Shown one piece after another: positions 1 through 7,747 of a stretch of 41,030 nt of DNA. Position 1 is the first letter of the stretch; every line of letters starts with the position of its first letter. The position numbers were made by a program, and so were the translations under genes. Origin of the DNA: a virus. The stretch spans positions 1 through 41,030 of the IMG/VR virus record IMGVR_UViG_3300035682_000076. The stretch is one strand, 5' to 3'. Below the pieces are notes generated by a model, which was given only the letters and a program-made list of their open reading frames with translations, searched no databases and had not been told where the DNA came from.

Positions 1-1
1 A

Positions 2-1465
2 GGGAATTGGAGAAATGAAAATCCACAAAGAGGTCGTAGTAATAACTCAGTTTTGTTATTAAGAAGTGAAGTTCAAAAAGAACAATTTAATTACTTGGTA
101 CAACTTAATGATGGTGCTAACGATATTGGATTTGTATTTGCGAACAGTTGGTTTGATATGTTCAACCCATGTTTTGAAATCTTAAAAATACCAGTATTAG
201 ATACTGTAGATTTTTCTAAAATAAAATATGATGATGTTGAAGAATACGTTAAAAACAATAAAGAAAAATTTGGTATCCAAGGTTGTAACTTAACTGAAAT
301 TAATGCGGAGAAGGCAACTACAAAAGATAAATTTTTAAAGGCTTGTAAAGACGCATCTATCTTAGGCACATTACAAGCGGGATATACAAGTTTTCCTTAC
401 TTAGGTGAAACAAGTAGAAAGATTTTTGAAAGAGAGGCTTTATTGGGTGTTAGTATTACAGGTTGGATGAACAATCCAAAATTATTCAACGCAGAATTAT
501 TAGAAGAAGGTGCTCAAATGGTTAAAGATACAAATAAAGAAGTTGCTGCGGTTATTGGTATTAACCAAGCTGCAAGAACTACTTGTGTAAAACCATCAGG
601 TAATGCGTCCGTTGTATTAGGAACTGCATCAGGTATTCACCCTGAACACTCTGAAAAGTATTTCCGTATTATGCAATTGAATAAAGAAAGTAACACGGCA
701 AAATGGTTGGTTGATAATATGGGATTCTTATTAGAAGAAAGTGTATGGTCGTCAACTAAATCGGATTACGTTGTTTTTGTTCCTGTTGAAAATCCAAAAG
801 TTGGTTTATTCAAAAAAGATATGAAAGGAATTAAACATCTTGAATTAATTAAGTTAGTTCAACAACATTGGGTAAATGCTGGAACTAATCACGAATTATG
901 TGCTTATAAAGGAGTTAATCATAATACATCTTGTACCGTTATTATTGATGATAAAGATGCAATTGTTGATTACATTTGGGAAGAAAGAGATTTTTTTACC
1001 GCTGTAAGTTTTATGTCGGATTACGGAGATAAAGATTTTAACCAAGCACCGTTTACTTCAGTATTGAATTTGGAAGACATTATTGAACAATATGGTAAGG
1101 GTTCAATTTTAGCGTCAGGTTTAATTATTGATGGATTACATTACTTTAATCAAAACTTATGGTTAGCTTGTGATACTTTATTAGATAGAAGTATAACTTT
1201 AACAGGAACAAGAGAACAAGTTTTATTAAAAGAATATTGGTTATCAAGAGCGAAGAAATTTGCTAAAAATTACTTTAAAGGTGATATGAAGAAAATGGTT
1301 TATTGTTTAAAAGACGTTCATTTATTTTATAAATGGGAAACCATCACTCGTCAATTTAAAGAAGTTAATTTTGGTGAAATTTTAGACAGACCCCAATATA
1401 AAGATATTAGTGACTTTGCAGCCCAAGCATGTTCTGGTGGAAGTTGTGAAATTACAAGTATCTAA
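2..1465 (+). CDS. nrdJ: Adenosylcobalamin-dependent (class II) ribonucleotide reductase, C-terminal part
   Basis: This enzyme reduces ribonucleotides to deoxyribonucleotides for phage DNA synthesis, with coenzyme B12 as radical source. The frame is open from base 2, so the gene is cut by the window edge. A TTG at 53 could be read as a start, but the codons before it read NPQRGRSNNSV, a conserved stretch of the family. Further on, FNPCFEI carries the active-site cysteine of the NPCxE motif, CVKPSGNAS and the following GTASGIHPEHS match the family's glycine-rich loop, and the protein ends in CSGGSC, the C-terminal redox pair that re-reduces the active site. About 487 residues are present of an expected 700 or more. 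The overall pattern fits the monomeric Lactobacillus-type RTPR. The TAA stop overlaps the ATG of the next small gene. Family is confident; oligomeric subtype is inferred. Confidence 0.9.
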   Translation, partial: GNWRNENPQRGRSNNSVLLLRSEVQKEQFNYLVQLNDGANDIGFVFANSWFDMFNPCFEILKIPVLDTVDFSKIKYDDVEEYVKNNKEKFGIQGCNLTEINAEKATTKDKFLKACKDASILGTLQAGYTSFPYLGETSRKIFEREALLGVSITGWMNNPKLFNAELLEEGAQMVKDTNKEVAAVIGINQAARTTCVKPSGNASVVLGTASGIHPEHSEKYFRIMQLNKESNTAKWLVDNMGFLLEESVWSSTKSDYVVFVPVENPKVGLFKKDMKGIKHLELIKLVQQHWVNAGTNHELCAYKGVNHNTSCTVIIDDKDAIVDYIWEERDFFTAVSFMSDYGDKDFNQAPFTSVLNLEDIIEQYGKGSILASGLIIDGLHYFNQNLWLACDTLLDRSITLTGTREQVLLKEYWLSRAKKFAKNYFKGDMKKMVYCLKDVHLFYKWETITRQFKEVNFGEILDRPQYKDISDFAAQACSGGSCEITSI

Positions 1466-1629
1466 TGGTAGAAGGGGTAGATTATTACATAGATGAGAAG
1501 TCAGGGCTTATGGTTCTGACTTCTCTTTTTTTATTAAAGAGAGGGTATTGTTGTGGTAACGGATGTTCAGGATGCCCTTACCTACCCCCATATCAAAAGG
1601 GAAATACAAAAATAAAAGAAGATACATAA
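1465..1629 (+). CDS. Small Cys-rich protein, DUF5522-like
   Basis: This 54-residue ORF starts at the ATG that overlaps the nrdJ stop (TAATG) and ends at TAA 1627-1629. The core RGYCCGNGCSGCPY (residues 26-39), preceded by GVDYYIDEKSGLMVLT, closely matches what I remember of DUF5522, short Cys-rich proteins common in Bacteroidota. The cysteine spacing CC-x3-C-x2-C suggests metal binding or redox chemistry, but the family function is unknown. Overlap with nrdJ suggests translational coupling and perhaps a role linked to reductase or thiol metabolism; that is inference from position only. A terminator-like hairpin lies inside the reading frame (1495-1532). The DUF5522 resemblance makes a chance ORF unlikely. 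Confidence 0.82.
   Translation: MVEGVDYYIDEKSGLMVLTSLFLLKRGYCCGNGCSGCPYLPPYQKGNTKIKEDT
1495..1532 (+). terminator. Terminator-like hairpin inside the small Cys-rich gene
   Basis: GAGAAGTCAG (1495-1504) and CTGACTTCTC (1516-1525) pair perfectly over 10 bp with an 11-base loop, followed by a run of seven T. By sequence this is a textbook intrinsic terminator. It lies within codons 11-23 of the 1465-1629 ORF, so it would stop many transcripts before that ORF is complete. It probably ends the nrdJ transcript or attenuates the miniprotein. Confidence 0.75.
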
Positions 1630-1645
1630 CCATTTTCGTATTGTT

Positions 1646-1655
1646 TATATTTATT
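1646..1655 (+). promoter_or_regulatory. Putative late promoter upstream of the gp25 gene
   Basis: TATATTTATT contains the recurrent ATATTTAT core (1647-1654) seen before most structural units. It ends 4 bases before ATG 1660. If it acts as a -10 element, the transcript would be leaderless or nearly so. Confidence 0.55.
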
Positions 1656-1659
1656 GAAT

Positions 1660-2112
1660 ATGGCAGCAACCTATGGAATAGATTTCCCATTTAGGGATAG
1701 TTTAGAAGGAAAGTTTTTAAAGATGACTGGAACTCCCGAAAGAGAGATTAGAGCGGATTTAATACACCTCCTATTGACAAAGAAGGGTAGTAGATATTAT
1801 TTACCTGATTTTGGTACTAGATTGTATCAATACATCTTTGACCAAAACGACGCTGTTACATTTGGGTTAATTGAAAGTGAAATTCGTGATTCTGTAAAAA
1901 AATATATTCCTAATTTGGATTTAACCTCAATAATAGTGGTTTCAGCAGAAGATGACCCAGACCAAATTGTATCACCACAAGAAAATGAAGATAATAGACT
2001 TTTTAGGGTTTCAGGTTATTCTGAAAAACCACATACTGCTGTAGTTAAAATTGAATATACAGTAAATAACGGGGCATTTACGTCTTCGGATTTTATAATA
2101 CTAAACATTTAA
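1660..2112 (+). CDS. 25: Baseplate wedge subunit, T4 gp25-like
   Basis: The product is a 150-residue wedge protein of the contractile-tail baseplate, where gp25 helps link the wedge to the first sheath ring. The GP25/IraD-type fold is recognised from the N-terminal IDFPFRD start, an early helix (EREIRADLIHLLLTKKGSRYY) and the hallmark LPDFGTRLYQYIFDQND. Its size is near the T4 homologue (about 130 aa). I choose ATG 1660 (MAATYGIDFPF) over the upstream TTG at 1654, which lies inside the promoter-like motif. It is directly followed by the gp6-like gene after one base, an order typical of contractile tails. Residues 100-120 (DDPDQIVSPQENEDN) look like an extra acidic loop. Confidence 0.9.
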   Translation: MAATYGIDFPFRDSLEGKFLKMTGTPEREIRADLIHLLLTKKGSRYYLPDFGTRLYQYIFDQNDAVTFGLIESEIRDSVKKYIPNLDLTSIIVVSAEDDPDQIVSPQENEDNRLFRVSGYSEKPHTAVVKIEYTVNNGAFTSSDFIILNI

Positions 2113-2113
2113 G

Positions 2114-3946
2114 ATGAGTAAAAAAATATCATACGCAACAAGAGATTTTGCGGGTTTAAGGGAAGAGTTAGTAAATCTAACAACACAATATTATCCTGAC
2201 TTGGTTAAGAATACCAACGACGCATCAATATTTTCAGTATTATTAGATTTAAATGCGGCAGTTGCAGATAACTTACACTTCCACATAGATAGAGTTTGGC
2301 AAGAAACAATGTTAGATTTTGCTCAACAAAGACAATCGTTATTTCATATTGCAAAAACTTATGGTATGAAAATACCATGTAAAAGACCTTCAGTTGCGTT
2401 ATGTGACTTTTCAATGAATGTTCCGGTTAGAGGTGATAAGGAAGATGAAAGATATTTGGGAATTATGAGATCAGGAACACAAGTATCAGGAGGTGGACAA
2501 ATTTTTGAAACCGTAGAGGATGTGGATTTTTCAGATCCATTTAATAGTAAGGGTGAACCAAATAGATTAAAAATACCAAATTTTAACGCTAATAATCAAC
2601 TAGTATCATATACAATCACAAAAAGAGAGGCGGTAGTTAATGGGGTTACGAGAATATATAGGAGAGTAATTACATCATTAGACCAAAAGCCATTTTTAAA
2701 ATTATATTTACCCGAACAAGATGTGTTAGGTGTTAGTAGTATCATACATAAAGATGGTACTAACTTTGGTGCAAATCCTACCTCAAATGAATTTAGTGAT
2801 TTAACAAATAAATGGTACGAAGTTAAAAGTTTGGTACAAGATAAAGTTTTCGTACCAGACCCAACCGCAGTATCAGATAAAAATAATTTTAAGGCGGGAA
2901 CCAATAAAACCGTTACAAATAAATTCGTAACTGAATACACACCAGAAGGATATTTTTCAGTTACATTCGGTTCAGGTAATGTTGACCCATTAGATAATTT
3001 AGATAGTCATATGAACGGTACAATGAAAGTTAACCTTTCAACCTATCTTAATAATATGTCATTGGGTGCAATACCAAAATCAAGTACAACCTTATTCATA
3101 AAATACAGAGTTGGTGGAGGTAAAGATTCCAATTTAGGTGTGAATGTTATCACGAGTATTGATAATATGGAATTGGACGTTAACGGACCTATATCTTCTA
3201 TTAACACACAAGTGACTCAATCTATGAGAGTTACAAATATAACACCTGCTGTCGGTGGTGCGGATCAACCAACAATTGAAGAATTAAGAAACATGATTTC
3301 TTATAACTTTGCAGCGCAAAATAGAGCGGTTACTTTAAATGATTATAAATCAATAATTGAGTTGATGCCAGCAACATTCGGAGCACCAGCAAAAGTGAAT
3401 GTCATTGAAGAGGATAATAAGGTAAAAATTAAAATTTTATCTTATGACGATAATGGTAATTTATCTGACACAGTTTCAAATACATTAAAAAGTAATATTA
3501 TAGAATATCTTTCTGAATATAGAATGATAAATGACTATATTGATATTGCAAGTGGGGAAGTTATCGACTTATCATTAGAAATGGATATTGTCATCGATAA
3601 AAACGAAACCCCGACAGATGTCATTAAAACAGCAATTAACGATACCATAGATTTCTTTGATAATTCTAAAAGAAAAATGGGTGACCCATTATTTGTTGGA
3701 GATTTAATTAGACATATTGGTCAAATACCTGGAGTAGTAAATGTAATTGATATCAGGGCGTATAATAAGATTGGTGGGTTATATTCATCATCAGAAACCG
3801 CAATGGCATACAAAGACACATTAACTAAGGAGATATTACAGTCAGATATGACCATTTTTATGAAGTCCAATCAAATATTCCAAATAAGGTTTCCTAATAC
3901 TGATATTAGAATAAGAACCAAAACATTAGGAACGACTACATATTAA
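2114..3946 (+). CDS. 6: Baseplate wedge protein, T4 gp6 / baseplate-J family
   Basis: This 610-residue protein probably forms the main ring of baseplate wedges, as T4 gp6 does. Evidence is the N-terminal YATRDFAGLREELVNLTTQYYP typical of phage gp6 relatives, the central ring-forming segment, and near residues 390-420 the conserved PTIEELRNMISYNFAAQNRA followed by VTLNDYKSIIELMP, the baseplate-J signature. Length is close to T4 gp6 (about 660 aa). It starts one base after the gp25 stop, so the two are co-transcribed and probably translationally coupled. No membrane segments or unusual composition. Confidence 0.88.
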   Translation: MSKKISYATRDFAGLREELVNLTTQYYPDLVKNTNDASIFSVLLDLNAAVADNLHFHIDRVWQETMLDFAQQRQSLFHIAKTYGMKIPCKRPSVALCDFSMNVPVRGDKEDERYLGIMRSGTQVSGGGQIFETVEDVDFSDPFNSKGEPNRLKIPNFNANNQLVSYTITKREAVVNGVTRIYRRVITSLDQKPFLKLYLPEQDVLGVSSIIHKDGTNFGANPTSNEFSDLTNKWYEVKSLVQDKVFVPDPTAVSDKNNFKAGTNKTVTNKFVTEYTPEGYFSVTFGSGNVDPLDNLDSHMNGTMKVNLSTYLNNMSLGAIPKSSTTLFIKYRVGGGKDSNLGVNVITSIDNMELDVNGPISSINTQVTQSMRVTNITPAVGGADQPTIEELRNMISYNFAAQNRAVTLNDYKSIIELMPATFGAPAKVNVIEEDNKVKIKILSYDDNGNLSDTVSNTLKSNIIEYLSEYRMINDYIDIASGEVIDLSLEMDIVIDKNETPTDVIKTAINDTIDFFDNSKRKMGDPLFVGDLIRHIGQIPGVVNVIDIRAYNKIGGLYSSSETAMAYKDTLTKEILQSDMTIFMKSNQIFQIRFPNTDIRIRTKTLGTTTY

Positions 3947-3986
3947 AATGTTTTTTGTTTATAATAGTAGAAAATCTCCTTTTTTC

Positions 3987-3994
3987 TATTTATT
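3987..3994 (+). promoter_or_regulatory. Putative late promoter upstream of the 1248-aa gene
   Basis: TATTTATT followed by AAAAGA directly before ATG 4001 is a near match to the ATATTTATWA motif (preceding base C instead of A). A weak AT-rich hairpin (TAGAAAA/TTTTCTA, 3968-3988) overlaps it. Confidence 0.45.
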
Positions 3995-4000
3995 AAAAGA

Positions 4001-7000
4001 ATGATACAGAAGCATAGAATATCCACAAACATTGGGAAGGACCAAATAGTCAATCTTGAATTAAAACAAGATTTTGATTTTTTGGAAGTTCTATCATTAA
4101 GATTCACTCAAAAGGATGTTTATTCATCTATGTGTTCGGATTATGGGGTTGTGTGTGGTCGTATTTCAGTTAATAATGGTTTGGGCGTACCAAACGCCAG
4201 AGTATCGTTATTTGTTCCACAATTACAAATTCATTCAAATGATCCAGTTATATCTGCGTTATATCCATATACAGAAATTGGGGACAAAGACAGTAACAAT
4301 TATAGATACAATTTGTTACCATCAAGAAAACAACATGGCGGACATGAACCCACTGGTACATTCTTTGACCAAGAAGATATTTTAACAAGAGAAGAAGTTT
4401 TAGAAGTGTATGAAACTTATTATTCATATACAGTTAAAACAAATAGTTCGGGTGATTTTATGATTTGGGGAGTTCCATTAGGACAACAAACAATTCACGT
4501 TGATGTTGATTTATCTGATATTGGTTGTTTCTCTTTAAGACCTGATGATTTTATTAGACAAGGTGCTGGTTTAGACCAATTTAAAACATCATATGCTTTT
4601 AAAGCATCAGAAGATTTAAATTCGTTACCACAAATTGTCTCATTTGATAAAACGATTGAAGTTTTTCCTTTTTGGGGTAATGATGATTTTTGTGAAATTG
4701 GTTTAACAAGAACCGATTTTGATTTATCCGATAAAGGAGTGAGAATTGAACCAAAGGCGATTTTATTAGGATCAATATTTTCTGATCAAGGGAATAGTAC
4801 AGTAAATAAAAACTGTGATGTTAGAGGTGGAATGGGTAATAAATGTAACTTAATAACCGAACCAGCAACAGTTGAAATATTAAGATTTACAAATAAAAAA
4901 GACGAAAATAATCGACCTATATTGGAACTTATGGAAACAAGTGAAGATGTCGACGATAGTGGTTCATTTATGGTTTCACTTCCAATGAACATGGAATTTG
5001 TTTACACAAATGAATTCGGTGAGAACGAAATTACAAACGACCCAAATAAGGGTATTGCAACATCGGCATGTTACAGATTTAGAGTCTCAACAAAAAACGA
5101 ATCATTAGGTAGAGTAAGAACGATAGGTTCTTATTTAATTCCAAATATTAGGGAATATTCAAACGATGAGGAAAAATCATACGCTTGGTCAACAAATTGG
5201 ACAGATTATCCGTCAGATGCGTTAAATGATAATATTCTTTTTAATAATGTTAATGGGTCATATTACCCACAAGATTATTTCTATAGATTTAATTATAATA
5301 AAATTTATAGTGTATCGTCATTTTTTGGATCTTATAGTTCTGGAGAGTTAGGAATTACACAAATTGCACCAAAAGAAGAAGATGATTGTCAAAATAATTC
5401 ATTAACTCCCCCAATTAATCATGCAACACAAACAGTTACCTTTTCAATTTTATTGGCCATAATATTAAACACATTTGAAAGATTAATTTATTATGCGTTT
5501 ATTGCTGCCATACAGGTTTTAATATTACCGTTTCAAACGTTTTATAATTTTAGAATTTATATTAGATATCTTATCGATTGGAGACCGTTTGATTTTTTTG
5601 ATAAGTTAGTTATCGAACCATTACAAAGATTTGGTACGGTTAGATTAGGTATTGCCATATATCCCGAATGTGAAACATGTGATAACTTAGATTATTCAAA
5701 TGATTTACCAAATACGAGCACCAATCCCGCAGATTTATATTTAGAAATTGGTTCAGGTACTTGTATTCCAGATAGTTATATGACAACCTATTTTTCAGGT
5801 TATACAGATGGGGATGTAAATACAACTAGGCTTTATTTTTATATTTCAGGTGAAACTATAAGTCCAACATTTATAACTGGATATACTATTAACGACATTT
5901 TAAATGATTATGTCGGTAGATATGTTGTCAAATTTAACAATTCAGGAAATAATACCACATTAAATTTATTTACTGAATCAATAAACGGTGTTGATACATA
6001 TTATTTTGATGATACACAAACAGTTAGTTATAGTGGAGGAACCCCACCATCGGGACAACAGGGATATAAATTATATGATTCACAATCACAACCATTAGGT
6101 GGTGGAGGTAACTCAGGATTAAATAGTGAATTGGAAGGAGGATGTCAACAATATGTTACCGTGTATAAAGAGTCTATTATTTATGGAACATATTGTGTTT
6201 CAGGGGCAACTATACCATATAGTGGATTAACATCTGCAAATATATTTACAGGTACAACTTGTACGGGTAGTAATATTGCGGTTGGTCAAGTTATTAGAAA
6301 TGTTAATAGTAATCCTTGTGGTACATGTGGTACACATAGTGGATATTCTGAATTTAGATATGGATTGTTTACAATTATACCAGCGGCAGCAACTGGTAAT
6401 TGGGGAGTTAATTTTGATGCAATAACTGAATATGCTAGAAGAAAACTTGTTGCTAAAGTATTTTGCGGAGGTATTGCCAATTATAAATTTATTGACAACT
6501 GGTTAACAGGTTCATTGTATATGTTTCCATTTAAAGCAAAGGTTAGATGGGACGACGAGGCAACATTAGATTTAAATGTTAGAAGAACAAAATATTGTCC
6601 AGATTTAGTTTATTTTAAAGCGGGTACGGTGGAAAATCCTGATAAAAGATTTTATTATAGATCTACATATTTTACCGGTACAACATTTAGTAGAAGTAGT
6701 AGAGAAAGTTTAGGCCACCCAACAACAATTGTTGATTTAGGACCAAGAGATGAATTTATAAAAGAAATTTGTATTGACCCATCGTTAGACCCAAACTGTT
6801 CAGTTGTTAGAGATATTGGACCAACATCCTATCAAAATTTTAAAGAGATGTTGGGTCTTTATATAAATTATAAATTAGACACATTGGATAGTGGGGATTA
6901 TAATTCATTCTTTAAAAATTATGGATATGGTGGTATTCTTGGAACAGTAATGAATGGAGACATTCTTCAACTAATTTCAATAAATAATGAAGTTGGTATT

Positions 7001-7747
7001 GAAGAATTTGATTTACAAAATAGAAATTACGCAGCGTACAATCCACAAGTGTTGGATGTTGAACAATATTCTGGATTATTAGATGGAGGACCGATACCAA
7101 TAAATCTTGTGTTAGATGATGGTGAAGGATATAGAGTAAGAGCATGTTTAAATGAACCAGGAAGATTAACGGAATCATCACAAGAAGTTCCATTTTATTT
7201 ATGGGATAAAGGTGGTAACGGAACGAATGGTTTTGGTGATGGAGTTAATCATCATTGGGATTATGATAATATTGAAGTACAACCATTACAAGGTATGACT
7301 TATAATTACAAATACAGTGGTGACACAACACACAAATATTTGTTATTACCAATGACAAAACAATATAGTGGTGATACATTTACATACACAGGTGTAACAT
7401 ATAATGATGTCAACGCCGATATTGAAAGTACTAATTTGACCGGTTACACAACATATAATAATCAAGAGGAAGGGTTTACATATTTGGCAATCGCTACAGG
7501 TACATTAGATAATCCATTAACAGGAACACTATGGATTAGAACGGGAGAAACAAGTAATTGGGCATCAAAGGCATGGACAAACGACCTTGATTTTATGGTA
7601 AAACCAACATCAACAAATTACAACGGTACAAAACAAATACTATCAACACCATTTCTGTTTTATTTTGGATTAAGACCAGGTAAAACAGCAATAGATAAAC
7701 TTATAGAAAAATACGGACCAAAAGGTGCGTTCCCATCTGCTGAATAA
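4001..7747 (+). CDS. Large virion protein with carboxypeptidase-regulatory-like N-terminal domain (possible gp7-position wedge protein)
   Basis: This 1248-residue protein has no family I can name with confidence. Residues about 48-175 look like a carboxypeptidase regulatory-like beta-sandwich: GRISVNNGLGVPNARVSLFV, then YTVKTNSSGDFMIWGVPLG and QTIHVDVDLSDIG. A strongly hydrophobic stretch at about residues 480-527 could hold two membrane-spanning helices, odd for a soluble baseplate component. The C-terminal half is Cys-containing and rich in Gly, Thr and Ser (CGTCGTHSGYSEF). Its position directly after gp25 and gp6 and its length match T4 gene 7, whose product is the long wedge arm, but that equivalence is positional only. 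The TAA stop overlaps the next ATG. A baseplate or tail role is likely; the exact identity is open. Confidence 0.8.
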   Translation: MIQKHRISTNIGKDQIVNLELKQDFDFLEVLSLRFTQKDVYSSMCSDYGVVCGRISVNNGLGVPNARVSLFVPQLQIHSNDPVISALYPYTEIGDKDSNNYRYNLLPSRKQHGGHEPTGTFFDQEDILTREEVLEVYETYYSYTVKTNSSGDFMIWGVPLGQQTIHVDVDLSDIGCFSLRPDDFIRQGAGLDQFKTSYAFKASEDLNSLPQIVSFDKTIEVFPFWGNDDFCEIGLTRTDFDLSDKGVRIEPKAILLGSIFSDQGNSTVNKNCDVRGGMGNKCNLITEPATVEILRFTNKKDENNRPILELMETSEDVDDSGSFMVSLPMNMEFVYTNEFGENEITNDPNKGIATSACYRFRVSTKNESLGRVRTIGSYLIPNIREYSNDEEKSYAWSTNWTDYPSDALNDNILFNNVNGSYYPQDYFYRFNYNKIYSVSSFFGSYSSGELGITQIAPKEEDDCQNNSLTPPINHATQTVTFSILLAIILNTFERLIYYAFIAAIQVLILPFQTFYNFRIYIRYLIDWRPFDFFDKLVIEPLQRFGTVRLGIAIYPECETCDNLDYSNDLPNTSTNPADLYLEIGSGTCIPDSYMTTYFSGYTDGDVNTTRLYFYISGETISPTFITGYTINDILNDYVGRYVVKFNNSGNNTTLNLFTESINGVDTYYFDDTQTVSYSGGTPPSGQQGYKLYDSQSQPLGGGGNSGLNSELEGGCQQYVTVYKESIIYGTYCVSGATIPYSGLTSANIFTGTTCTGSNIAVGQVIRNVNSNPCGTCGTHSGYSEFRYGLFTIIPAAATGNWGVNFDAITEYARRKLVAKVFCGGIANYKFIDNWLTGSLYMFPFKAKVRWDDEATLDLNVRRTKYCPDLVYFKAGTVENPDKRFYYRSTYFTGTTFSRSSRESLGHPTTIVDLGPRDEFIKEICIDPSLDPNCSVVRDIGPTSYQNFKEMLGLYINYKLDTLDSGDYNSFFKNYGYGGILGTVMNGDILQLISINNEVGIEEFDLQNRNYAAYNPQVLDVEQYSGLLDGGPIPINLVLDDGEGYRVRACLNEPGRLTESSQEVPFYLWDKGGNGTNGFGDGVNHHWDYDNIEVQPLQGMTYNYKYSGDTTHKYLLLPMTKQYSGDTFTYTGVTYNDVNADIESTNLTGYTTYNNQEEGFTYLAIATGTLDNPLTGTLWIRTGETSNWASKAWTNDLDFMVKPTSTNYNGTKQILSTPFLFYFGLRPGKTAIDKLIEKYGPKGAFPSAE

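Noticed and set aside
1654-1659. TTG at 1654 as the start of the gp25-like gene
   Set aside because: ATG 1660 is better, gives the typical N-terminus, and the TTG lies within the promoter-like element.
3968-3988. Hairpin TAGAAAA/TTTTCTA after the gp6-like gene
   Set aside because: Seven AT-rich pairs are too weak for a terminator, and the right arm overlaps the late-promoter motif.
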